Shown piece after piece: positions 54,343-62,117 of a DNA stretch of 64,000 bases. The number at the start of each line of letters is the position of its first letter. Within the stretch, counting starts at the first letter, position 1. The DNA is from Bacillus massiliglaciei. GTDB taxonomy: Bacteria; Bacillota; Bacilli; Bacillales; DSM-1321. The translations under genes were made by a program, and so were the position numbers. Where the stretch lies: positions 84,169 through 148,168 of the forward strand of contig NZ_LT622357.1 of assembly GCF_900098925.1 (NCBI RefSeq). Direction: 5' to 3'. The notes below the pieces were generated by a model. That model worked only from the letters and a program-made list of their open reading frames with translations. It was not told the origin of the DNA and did no database searches.

Positions 54343-55017
54343 CTAATATGCATTTCTGGAACCAAATAATAATAGTACTGTTTTAAATATAATAATTAAA
54401 TCATACCTTATATTTCTTCTTTTTATATAAAACAGATCTAATTCAACCATTTCTTTGAAATTTATATTACTTCTTCCACTCACTTGCCAAAGCCCGGTAC
54501 ATCCCGGAGTGACATAAAGTCTTTGTTTATCATAGGAACTATATTCATTAACCTCTCGCACTAAAGGTGGTCTTGGCCCTACTAGGCTCATTTCTCCTTT
54601 TAGAACATTCCAAAGCTGAGGTAATTCATCAATACTCGTCTTTCTTATGAACTTACCTATCTTTGTAATTCTAGGATCATCTTTCATTTTAAACATTGCA
54701 CCTGATACCTCATTATATTTCAAAAGTTCCTCCAATCTCTCTTCCGCATTAGATACCATAGAACGAAATTTAAACATATAAAAATTCTTTTCATTCTTAC
54801 CTACCCGTTCTTGTTTAAAAAAGATTGAACCTTTCGGATCTTCGAATTTTATAATAATGGCAACAAGTAAAAAAACTGGTGATAAACAAATTAAACCAAA
54901 TAAAGATCCAATGATATCGATAAATCTCTTTATCCTTAAATAATTCTGATTTGCATTAATTTCGCTTGCAGTTAGAATATAATCTCCATTTAATTGTTTA
55001 ACTGCCGCAGTTTTCAT
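54343..55017 (-). CDS. Undecaprenyl-phosphate sugar phosphotransferase (priming sugar transferase)
   Basis: A 224-residue monotopic enzyme of the bacterial sugar transferase family that puts the first sugar-1-phosphate on undecaprenyl phosphate. It has a single re-entrant hydrophobic segment (FIDIIGSLFGLICLSPVFLLVAIIIKF), KQERVGKNEKNFYMFKFRSM, DELPQLWNVLKGEMSLVGPRPP and TPGCTGLWQVSGRS. It lacks the long N-terminal membrane region of WbaP, so it is the short catalytic form. It lies 20 bases downstream of galU. Confidence 0.93.
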   Translation of the reverse strand: MKTAAVKQLNGDYILTASEINANQNYLRIKRFIDIIGSLFGLICLSPVFLLVAIIIKFEDPKGSIFFKQERVGKNEKNFYMFKFRSMVSNAEERLEELLKYNEVSGAMFKMKDDPRITKIGKFIRKTSIDELPQLWNVLKGEMSLVGPRPPLVREVNEYSSYDKQRLYVTPGCTGLWQVSGRSNINFKEMVELDLFYIKRRNIRYDLIIIFKTVLLLFGSRNAY

Positions 55018-55036
55018 GAAATCCTCCTCTCATCTA

Positions 55037-55912
55037 TTACGCTTTTTGTTTACTTAACAATTCTTCCATAAACACAGTGACATCCTTCTTCATAGAGGGA
55101 TCATTTAAAGCAAACTCAATTGTCGTTTGAATAAAACCTAGTTTTTCTCCAACATCGTATCGTTTCCCATCAAAATCAAAGGCGAAAACTCGTTGAATTT
55201 CATTTAATTTTTGAATAGCATCTGTTAATTGTATTTCTCCTCCAGCCCCTAATTCATGTTTTTCTAAAAACATAAAAATTTCAGGAGTGAATACATAGCG
55301 ACCCATAATTGCTAAATTAGATGGTGCTGTACCTTCTTTAGGTTTCTCCACAAAGTTCTTCACTTCATATCGTCGCCCTGAATGGCTAGCTGGATCTACA
55401 ATTCCATAACGATTTGTTTCATTATCAGGAACAGTCTGTACACCAATTACTGAAGAAAGTGTTTTATCATATTCATTAATTAATTGCTTAAGGCAAGGGG
55501 TTTCAGCTTGAACGATATCATCTCCAAGAAGGACAGCAAATGGATCATTTCCAATGAATTTCCTAGCGCACCAAACTGCATGCCCAAGACCCTTCGGTTC
55601 CTTCTGCCGAATATAATGGATATCAACCTTCGATGGAGCTTGCACTTTTTCCAGCAATTCAAATTTATTTTTCTCCATTAAATTGTTTTCCAGTTCAAAT
55701 GCATTATCAAAATGATCCTCTATTGCTCGCTTCCCTTTTCCAGTTACGATTATGATATCTTCAATTCCTGATGCAACCGCTTCTTCAATAATGTATTGGA
55801 TTGTAGGCTTGTCTACAATTGGCAACATTTCCTTTGGCATAGCTTTTGTAGCAGGTAAAAATCTAGTTCCCAATCCAGCTGCAGGAATAATAGCTTTTTT
55901 TACTTTTTTCAT
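55037..55912 (-). CDS. galU: UTP--glucose-1-phosphate uridylyltransferase
   Basis: A 291-residue nucleotidyltransferase with [51 protein letters not shown], and [22 protein letters not shown]. It makes UDP-glucose for the priming enzyme and galE. It directly follows the structured leader at 56025-56140, so it is the first gene controlled by it. Confidence 0.95.
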   Translation of the reverse strand: MKKVKKAIIPAAGLGTRFLPATKAMPKEMLPIVDKPTIQYIIEEAVASGIEDIIIVTGKGKRAIEDHFDNAFELENNLMEKNKFELLEKVQAPSKVDIHYIRQKEPKGLGHAVWCARKFIGNDPFAVLLGDDIVQAETPCLKQLINEYDKTLSSVIGVQTVPDNETNRYGIVDPASHSGRRYEVKNFVEKPKEGTAPSNLAIMGRYVFTPEIFMFLEKHELGAGGEIQLTDAIQKLNEIQRVFAFDFDGKRYDVGEKLGFIQTTIEFALNDPSMKKDVTVFMEELLSKQKA

Positions 55913-56024
55913 GTTTCTTCCTCCTATAATCCGCTTTATTCATTTTTAAATATTTAATGATAGGATATAAACAGTTATATACTCTCATTAACCATCTATC
56001 CAACAGAATAAAAATTTAAAAGCA

Positions 56025-56140
56025 GGCATCTAACCCATCCTCACACCACGCTATCGACGACAGGCGTCTAAGGGAACTTTACCCCACAGCATAGTCGAGT
56101 GCTTTCTCTGATAACGGACAGAAAGCCTCACCGTTTAGAT
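56025..56140 (-). ncRNA. Candidate EAR-like structured RNA leader in the exopolysaccharide operon
   Basis: This block of about 115 bases is visibly more GC-rich than its AT-rich surroundings. Read on the minus strand, a hairpin GCTTTCT/AGAAAGC (56127-56121 with 56108-56102) has CCGTT in its loop, which pairs with AACGG just 5' of the stem, forming an H-type pseudoknot. A second hairpin GGGG/CCC and a possible CGAC/GTCG pairing follow. It lies between the phosphatase and galU, early in the operon, like the antiterminating EAR RNA of Bacillus eps operons. Intrinsic terminators lie downstream. Confidence 0.62.
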
Positions 56141-56183
56141 AAAAACTACAAATTATGAAATATTTTCTGAAACAAGAAAAAAA

Positions 56184-56951
56184 TTAAAAGACGCCAAGGA
56201 AACGTTTCTTTTTTATAGGTTCTGGAACTTCTTTATAAACTGTTTTACCTTCCACTAGTAATTCCGCATTATCTAAATATAGATCCACAAAATCAATCCC
56301 AAATTTCTTCTCAATGACGTCGTACGCTTCATTTAGCTTAAAGCTTCTGCTTGTAATATTATGAGCATCCGATGCAACAAAATGAGCAAGGTTCGCTTCA
56401 ATCATCTGATGGGAGAATTTTTGGATATTTTTTCCGAATCGTCCGGAAATACTGGCTGCAGTCAGTTGAGTCAGTGTACCGTTTTTGACGAATTCATAGA
56501 GGAGATCTGGATTTTCCTTCAATTCTGTATTTCTTTCTGGGTGTACGATAATCGGAGTTAATCTTTCGGATTGGATGTCAAATAATAACTGTTTTGTATA
56601 TCTAGGTACATGATTAGAAGGAAGTTCAACAAATAGGTAAAGGCCCCCGTTATTCAAAGTTGCTACTTCGCCTTTTCGATAGTCTTCTATTAAGTCGCCA
56701 AAAATTCGTGGTTCCTGACCAGGCAGAATTTTCAAATCAACTTGCTCATCTTTTAGAAACTGATTTAACTGTTCTGTTCTTTGCAAAATACTACTCTTTG
56801 TATTTTCATATTTTCCATTCTTATGATGAGGAGTGGCTATTATTGCTCGAATCCCTTCACGTACAGCTTCTTTTGCCATTGCCAGACTATCTTCCAGGCT
56901 TTGCGCCCCATCATCTATGGCAGGTAATATATGTGAATGTATATCAATCAT
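56184..56951 (-). CDS. ywqE: Tyrosine-protein phosphatase, PHP domain (YwqE/CpsB), copy 1
   Basis: A 255-residue manganese-dependent PHP phosphatase that dephosphorylates the tyrosine kinase of the locus. It has the metal-binding MIDIHSHILPAIDDGAQSLED, IIATPHHKNGKYENT, KILPGQEPRI, PIIVHPERN and HFVASDAHNITSRSFKL. A second, diverged copy is at 59597-60364. It follows the kinase gene, with a long hairpin between them. Confidence 0.93.
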   Translation of the reverse strand: MIDIHSHILPAIDDGAQSLEDSLAMAKEAVREGIRAIIATPHHKNGKYENTKSSILQRTEQLNQFLKDEQVDLKILPGQEPRIFGDLIEDYRKGEVATLNNGGLYLFVELPSNHVPRYTKQLLFDIQSERLTPIIVHPERNTELKENPDLLYEFVKNGTLTQLTAASISGRFGKNIQKFSHQMIEANLAHFVASDAHNITSRSFKLNEAYDVIEKKFGIDFVDLYLDNAELLVEGKTVYKEVPEPIKKKRFLGVF

Positions 56952-57156
56952 TCATACCGCTCTCCTAGTTCTATTTTCCTACTGAATTAGTATATCACAA
57001 AAATATCCTTTAAAGGTTAAATTTGTGTGAATTTATTAAAAATGCTATTTTTTATAAAATTTAACTTAACTAAAAGTATTTTACATCATTTTTCCATCTG
57101 GTTCTATACCTATAAACGAGAAACAATCAGGCTTTTTTACCCATCTTTGTAAATGA

Positions 57157-57188
57157 AGCAATGAGTTTGCTTAATTAAACTCATTGCT
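57157..57188 (-). terminator. Hairpin between kinase and phosphatase genes
   Basis: AGCAATGAGTTT pairs perfectly with AAACTCATTGCT around an 8-base loop. The T tract after it on the minus strand is weak (CTTCATTT). It could be a weak terminator or an mRNA-processing/stability stem just after the kinase gene. Confidence 0.6.
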
Positions 57189-57206
57189 AATCGTTCTTTT
57201 CAATCA

Positions 57207-57899
57207 TCAATTTCCGTAATAATAATAATAATTATTTTTTTCGACTTTCTTATTATTTAAGACAACGCCTAATAGATTGCTATTTACAGTACCTAATAGT
57301 TCTTTCGCCTTTAACGCCTGTTCGGTTTCTGTTTTTCCGCTTGAGACAACGAGTATCGTCCCATCACAAATATTTGAAAGAATGGTTGCATCCGTTACAG
57401 CGAGTACCGGTGGCGTATCCATCACAATCACATCAAATGTTTCGTGAAGTTCTTCTAATAAATCTTTCATTGCTTTTGATCCTAATAACTCAGCCGGATT
57501 GGGAGGAATCGGCCCGCTAGACAGTACATACAGATTTTTCTCCTCTGTTTCAACGACTGCTTCGCTAAGTACCATCCTTTTTGTCAGAACATTCGTCATT
57601 CCATACGTATTCGGAAGATTGAATGTATAGTGCACGGTCGGCTTTCGAAGATCGGCATCAATTAAAAGTACATGCTTTCCTTGCTGGGCAAATACAACCG
57701 CCAAGTTTGCAGCAGTTGTTGACTTTCCTTCTCCCGGTCCTGAAGAAGTAACAATAATCGAGCGCATCTCCTTATCCGCTACAGAAAACTGTATATTCGT
57801 CCGTATCGTCCGGTATTGTTCCGAAATCGGGGATTTAGGATTGGAACTGGCAATAATTTTACGTCTTGCATTAACTGTATTCTTCCCTTTTTTAGCCAT
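57207..57899 (-). CDS. ywqD: Tyrosine-protein kinase (BY-kinase, YwqD/PtkA/CpsD)
   Basis: A 230-residue cytoplasmic BY-kinase. It has [14 protein letters not shown], Walker [18 protein letters not shown], Walker A' [12 protein letters not shown] and Walker [15 protein letters not shown]. It ends in a C-terminal cluster of five tyrosines ([10 protein letters not shown]), the autophosphorylation site. The ATG at 57899 has AGAGGTG 6 bases upstream and overlaps the adaptor gene's end. It is switched on by the adaptor and off by the PHP phosphatase, coordinating polymer assembly. Confidence 0.95.
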   Translation of the reverse strand: MAKKGKNTVNARRKIIASSNPKSPISEQYRTIRTNIQFSVADKEMRSIIVTSSGPGEGKSTTAANLAVVFAQQGKHVLLIDADLRKPTVHYTFNLPNTYGMTNVLTKRMVLSEAVVETEEKNLYVLSSGPIPPNPAELLGSKAMKDLLEELHETFDVIVMDTPPVLAVTDATILSNICDGTILVVSSGKTETEQALKAKELLGTVNSNLLGVVLNNKKVEKNNYYYYYGN

Positions 57900-58629
57900 G
57901 CCTCTCACCTCTTACTCTCGCTGATCTTCCTTCTCTTACAGGCCGTTTTGCTTCTTCTGCCGCATCAATTGTTGTAATCACACCAAGAACAGGCAGTTCC
58001 AGAATTTTTTCAATATCCTGTTCTGACTTTAATGTGTTATCTAAGTAATCAAGCAAAAAGGCAATTCCTATCCCAATCATCAGGCCGACTACCAATCCAA
58101 TGGCAATGTTAAGTAAAGGCTGAGGTTTGACCGGCTTTTCGCCAATTTCTGCTTTTGTAAGGATTGTGACATTATCGACGTTCATAATATCGGTGATTTT
58201 CTTTTGGAACACTTCCGCCGTTTTATCCGCAATCTCGGCAGCATGAGCCGGATCTTCATCTTGAACGACAATATTGACTACTTGTGAATCCTGCTCACTT
58301 GAAACGGTAATCTTTTCATTCAACGCATTTGTTGTCATTTTTAAATCCAGTTCTTTCCGGACATCATCCAAAATCGCCGGACTTTTAATGATAACATTAT
58401 ACGTGTTAATCAGCTGAAGATTGGTCTGCACTTCATTCGTATTATAAAGAGCTTCTTCATTTTTCGTCTGGTTCACCAAAAGCTGAGTAGATGTTTCATA
58501 AATTGGGGTTAAAAGAAAAAAGCTGACAATCGCCGTAATCATTACTGCTATAGCTGTAATAACGACAATGAGATTCAGTCTTTTCTTCAGTGTCAGAAAT
58601 AGGTCTTTCAAACTAATAGTCTCTTCCAT
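57892..58629 (-). CDS. ywqC: Wzz-type tyrosine kinase adaptor/chain-length regulator (YwqC/TkmA)
   Basis: A 245-residue membrane protein with two transmembrane helices (about 20-42, [19 protein letters not shown]; about 170-190, [19 protein letters not shown]) and an extracellular Wzz domain ([20 protein letters not shown]). Its cytoplasmic C-terminus activates the kinase. I place the start at ATG 58629 because GGAGGG lies 4-5 bases upstream. The frame extends 20 codons further through the promoter. Confidence 0.93.
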   Translation of the reverse strand: MEETISLKDLFLTLKKRLNLIVVITAIAVMITAIVSFFLLTPIYETSTQLLVNQTKNEEALYNTNEVQTNLQLINTYNVIIKSPAILDDVRKELDLKMTTNALNEKITVSSEQDSQVVNIVVQDEDPAHAAEIADKTAEVFQKKITDIMNVDNVTILTKAEIGEKPVKPQPLLNIAIGLVVGLMIGIGIAFLLDYLDNTLKSEQDIEKILELPVLGVITTIDAAEEAKRPVREGRSARVRGERHG

Positions 58630-58666
58630 TTGTCCCTCCACGATAGAAATAATAAAAACAAAGAGT

Positions 58667-58675
58667 ATTATATCA
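58667..58675 (-). promoter_or_regulatory. Extended -10 promoter of the exopolysaccharide operon
   Basis: TGATATAAT on the minus strand is a perfect extended -10 (TGn-TATAAT) about 38 bases before the ywqC start. No good -35 box is seen at 17 bases, as is common for extended -10 promoters. Confidence 0.65.
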
Positions 58676-58793
58676 TAATAACTTGCCAATTAATTTACTT
58701 TTTGACATAATTTATTAGAAATTAACATAACTTCCTATAATTCTCCTAATTAAAGGAATATTTATGGCGTTTCGTCATGAAAGAGAGGGAAAA

Positions 58794-59561
58794 ATGAAGA
58801 AATTTGTCGTACTTTTATCAATCGTTGCCTGTGTGATTACTTTAGTGCTTGGACAACTGTACTGGAAAAGCCGTTTGGCAGGTGTGCAGGCTGAAAAAAC
58901 AGCCCCGCAAGCTGAAAAAACCGAAAGCGAGTCAAAGCAATATTCCAGCCTGACGGAGAACTGGCCAAAGAAAAGCCGGGACTTATATGAAGAGCGGCTG
59001 AAGGAAAACAAACCATTTAAAATTCTTCTTGCTGGCAGTATGTACAGTGATGCAGACAGCTTTAGTGTCATGGACGATCTGTCGCGAACGTTAAAAGAAA
59101 ACTATGGCACGTCCGTGAAAGTCATCACAAAATCGTATGATCTTTATTCCACAGAATTTGTCGATCAAGGCAAAGAGGAAGAACTGGCCAAAGAAAAAGC
59201 AGATTTGATCCTGCTCGAGCCATTTACCTTAAAGAATAATGGTTTCCTTTCTTCTGATGATTCTCTTGCATACTTATCAGATATTCTTGATTCCATCCAA
59301 GAAGAAAAAGATGAGACTGAAGTCATCCTGCAGCCGCCGTATCCATTGCCTGATGCTACCCTCTATCCCCAGCAGGTCAATGATTTAAAAGAATATGCAA
59401 AAGAAAATAACCTGCCCTATTTAGATCATTGGAAAGAATGGCCGGAGGAAGGTTCAGACGAACTAAATGATCTATTTGATGAGAACGGCCAGTTAAAAGA
59501 AGAAGGCTATCAAATTTGGGCCGACTATCTTGAAAACTATTTTGTTTCCGGTCAGGAATAA
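58794..59561 (+). CDS. SGNH/GDSL-like secreted hydrolase-fold protein
   Basis: A 255-residue protein with an N-terminal anchor helix (FVVLLSIVACVITLVLGQLYW) and an alanine/glutamate-rich stalk. An SGNH-like domain begins KILLAGSMYSDADSF. The usual GDS is replaced by GSM, so the catalytic serine block may be altered. LILLEPFTLKNNG and PYLDHWKEWP follow; the late catalytic histidine could be in DHWKEW. It is divergent from the kinase operon and converges with the second phosphatase. A role in acyl modification of surface polymers is only a guess. Confidence 0.72.
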   Translation: MKKFVVLLSIVACVITLVLGQLYWKSRLAGVQAEKTAPQAEKTESESKQYSSLTENWPKKSRDLYEERLKENKPFKILLAGSMYSDADSFSVMDDLSRTLKENYGTSVKVITKSYDLYSTEFVDQGKEEELAKEKADLILLEPFTLKNNGFLSSDDSLAYLSDILDSIQEEKDETEVILQPPYPLPDATLYPQQVNDLKEYAKENNLPYLDHWKEWPEEGSDELNDLFDENGQLKEEGYQIWADYLENYFVSGQE

Positions 59562-59593
59562 AAGTCATCCCCGTATCCTGGGGATGATTTTTA
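59561..59593 (+). terminator. Bidirectional terminator between the SGNH gene and the second phosphatase
   Basis: TCATCCCC pairs with GGGGATGA around a short loop, followed by ATTTTTATT on the plus strand and ACTTTTATT on the minus strand. Confidence 0.85.
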
Positions 59594-59596
59594 TTA

Positions 59597-60364
59597 TTAA
59601 AAGATTCCAAGCAGCCGTTTAGGTTCTACCTTATGGGGCATTTCCTTATAGGCGAGTTTGCTTTCTAAGAGCAGCTCGGCATTTTCCATGAACATATAAT
59701 GCTTCTCTACTCCGTATTTCCGTTTAATTTCATCATAAGCTTCTGATAGATGGAAGCTGCGGCTTGTTACATTGTGAGCATCCGTTGCAACATAATGTGT
59801 CAAGTTGAGCTCAATGAGCATATGCGCCAGCTTCTTGGACTTTTTACCAAAATGACCAAGAAGGCTTCCTGCTGTTATCTGTGTCAGCGCTCCTTTTTTC
59901 ACGAGCTTATAAAGCATGTTTGGCCGTTGCTGAAATTCCAGGTTGCGTTCAGGATGAACAATAATCGGCATCAAACCGAGCATTTGGATATCATACAGAA
60001 GCGCTTCTGTGTAGCGGGGCATATGATCACTCGGAAGCTCTATGAACATATATTTTCCTTTAGGGTCAAGTGCTTGAAGCTCGCCCTTCCGGTAGCCTTC
60101 GATCATCTCTTCGTGAATTCTTGTTTCCTGACCAGGCAATACTTTCAGCGGGATGGAGCGTTTCCGCAGTTCGTTATTGAGAAGGGATGCCTTCTTTATG
60201 ATATCCTCTTTCAGATTGTTATATTGTCCGTTCATATGATGCGGGGTACCAATGATTGTGCGAATCCCCTCGGCAGTAGCACGTTCAGCCATTTCGATAC
60301 TTTCCGCAAGCGATCCAGGACCGTCATCAACACCTGGAATAATATGACAATGAATATCAATCAT
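59597..60364 (-). CDS. Tyrosine-protein phosphatase, PHP domain (YwqE/CpsB), copy 2
   Basis: A 255-residue paralogue of the phosphatase at 56184-56951, with the same length and motif order: MIDIHCHIIPGVDDGPGSLAES, IIGTPHHMNGQYNN, KVLPGQETRIH, PIIVHPERN, HYVATDAHNVTSRSF. All metal ligands are kept, so it should be active. It is outside the kinase operon, downstream of the SGNH gene on the opposite strand, and is GC-richer than copy 1. It may act on the same kinase or on another one. Confidence 0.92.
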   Translation of the reverse strand: MIDIHCHIIPGVDDGPGSLAESIEMAERATAEGIRTIIGTPHHMNGQYNNLKEDIIKKASLLNNELRKRSIPLKVLPGQETRIHEEMIEGYRKGELQALDPKGKYMFIELPSDHMPRYTEALLYDIQMLGLMPIIVHPERNLEFQQRPNMLYKLVKKGALTQITAGSLLGHFGKKSKKLAHMLIELNLTHYVATDAHNVTSRSFHLSEAYDEIKRKYGVEKHYMFMENAELLLESKLAYKEMPHKVEPKRLLGIF

Positions 60365-60648
60365 TCATCTTCTCCCCTTTTCGAACAGTTTATTTTTGTA
60401 ACGTTCTTTATTACTAACAAGGTCGTTATTTCATTTCAAACCTTTTACCTAATTGGTATTTTTATCTAGTTCTATGTATTTATTAAACCTTAATAACGAA
60501 CAAAATTCCAGCATTTTTTTCGTTTTTATGAACGAAAAGTGTAAAAAACGTTTTCTTTTCGCTCTTTTATTTAGTGAGTCGAAATGTTTTCTTTCTTAAT
60601 CAACTTTTAGTAAAATGGGGGAAAATGACTTTTATAAAGGAGATTTAT
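60365..60648. other. Divergent intergenic region, no gene seen
   Basis: An AT-rich stretch between the second phosphatase gene and the MFS gene. A short dyad (TTTCGTTTTTATGAACGAAAA, in two halves around 60526-60545) and the motif AACGAA/TTCGTT recur here. No convincing promoter spacing was found, and I see no coding frame with a ribosome site apart from the MFS start. Confidence 0.4.
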
Positions 60649-61842
60649 ATGGAGAAAACGCAAAGTAAACAGCTGCCTGCGGGCGAGGAAAAGATCTGGA
60701 CACGCGATTTTCTAATGATTTGCGTGGCTAACTTCTTCATATTCCTTGCCTTTCAGATGACCCTGCCGACCATTCCGCTATTTGTGGAGGACTTGAAAGG
60801 GAGCGAACGTCTGATTGGATTGGTTGTCGGTATTTTTACTTTTTCAGCCTTGATTATTCGGCCGATTGCAGGTAAAGCCCTGGAATCCATGAACCGCAAG
60901 ATTTTATTTTTAATTGGTTTAGTGATTTTTGTCCTTTCGGTTGGATCATTTGGCTTTATTGGCAGTATTTTTGTTTTATTTTTGATTCGAATCATTCAGG
61001 GGGTTGGCTGGGGAATCTCAACCACTTCTGCCGGTACGATTGTCAGTGACCTGATTCCGCCGAGACGCCGCGGCGAAGGAATGGGCTATTTTGGGCTGTT
61101 CGGAAACGTGGCGCTTGCCTTCGGTCCTTCGCTTGGACTGATTCTTGCTAAACATATTTCATTTCATGATCTGTTCCTGACCTGTGCCAGTGTCGGCCTT
61201 GTTGCCACCTTGCTGGCAACACAGATCAAGACAAAAAAAATTGAGAAAACGGTTGTTCCTGTCAGTAAGGCACGGTTCGATTTTTATGAAAAAAGTGCGC
61301 TTGAGCCAGGCTTTCTGATTTTCTTTATTACGGTAACATTTGGAGGCATTGCTACCTTCCTTCCGCTGTATGCCTTGCAGAAGGGACTGGATGGAATTTA
61401 TCTGTACTTCCTGTTCTTTGCGATTTCAATTATGATCACAAGGCTGTTTGCCGGTAAGCTGTATGACCGGAAAGGCCATCAGGCTGTCTTCATTCCGGCC
61501 GTTATCTTGATTCTGATTGCGATGCTGCTGCTTGCCTGGCTTCCAAGCAATACTGTTCTGTTTATTGCCGCGGTCTGCTACGGTTTTGGCTTCGGTTCTG
61601 TGCAGCCGGCCCTGCAGGCATGGTCGATCGAGAAGTCGATCCCGCAGCGAAGAGGCATGGCGAATGCCACCTATTTCTCCTTCTTCGATCTTGGCATCGG
61701 GACCGGCGCAATGGTTTTCGGCCAAATCGGCTATCTCTACGGCTACCGCAGCATCTATCTGACTGCAGCTGTTTCCGTATTCCTATCCATCGTTTTATAT
61801 CTATGGATTCTGCAGCGAACGAAGAAAAAAGCAGCGATTTAA
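60649..61842 (+). CDS. Major facilitator superfamily transporter
   Basis: A 397-residue protein with 12 predicted membrane helices. It has the MFS motif A-like loop between helices 2 and 3 (RPIAGKALESMNRKILFLIG), a second copy between helices 8 and 9 (RLFAGKLYDRKGHQAV), and the IPPRRRGEGMGYFGLFGNVALAFGP segment seen in drug-exporting MFS proteins. The ATG at 60649 has AAAGGAG 6 bases upstream; the frame is open 25 codons further without a site. Substrate unknown. Confidence 0.9.
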   Translation: MEKTQSKQLPAGEEKIWTRDFLMICVANFFIFLAFQMTLPTIPLFVEDLKGSERLIGLVVGIFTFSALIIRPIAGKALESMNRKILFLIGLVIFVLSVGSFGFIGSIFVLFLIRIIQGVGWGISTTSAGTIVSDLIPPRRRGEGMGYFGLFGNVALAFGPSLGLILAKHISFHDLFLTCASVGLVATLLATQIKTKKIEKTVVPVSKARFDFYEKSALEPGFLIFFITVTFGGIATFLPLYALQKGLDGIYLYFLFFAISIMITRLFAGKLYDRKGHQAVFIPAVILILIAMLLLAWLPSNTVLFIAAVCYGFGFGSVQPALQAWSIEKSIPQRRGMANATYFSFFDLGIGTGAMVFGQIGYLYGYRSIYLTAAVSVFLSIVLYLWILQRTKKKAAI

Positions 61843-61850
61843 CCGAGAAA

Positions 61851-61883
61851 ACACCTGAGCATACAGTTCAGGTGTCTTTTTTC
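61851..61883 (+). terminator. Intrinsic terminator after the MFS gene
   Basis: ACACCTGA pairs with TCAGGTGT around GCATACAGT and is followed by CTTTTTTC. Confidence 0.88.
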
Positions 61884-62018
61884 TAATATGCAGGTAATTA
61901 GAGAAAGGAGTAAGATTAGAAGCTCCGACTGCCCTGAATGTGAAGGAGAATGGAACAGAAATGAATTGGAATAAGGAACGGAGCTATCATAAGAAATGGA
62001 TCCTTTAATGGATTGGAG

Positions 62019-62100
62019 TGGAGGGGCGACTCCTGGGGGAACAGCACGAGGGAGAGACTACAGGCTCGAGCCGTGCCCCCGGAAAGCGTCCCTGGAACGG
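62019..62100. repeat. Dispersed GC-rich Bacillaceae repeat, copy 2
   Basis: This block contains GGCGACTCCTGGGGGAACAG, CACGAGGGAGAGAC, GGCTCGAGCC and CCCCGGAAAGCG. Read on the other strand it follows the same motif order as the block at 33140-33245: CGCTTTCCG-GGG, GAGCCT, CTC, GTGC, TTCCC, AGGAGTC. The group II intron's 3' end lies 18 bases away. Confidence 0.7.
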
Positions 62101-62117
62101 AAATCCATACAGCATAA

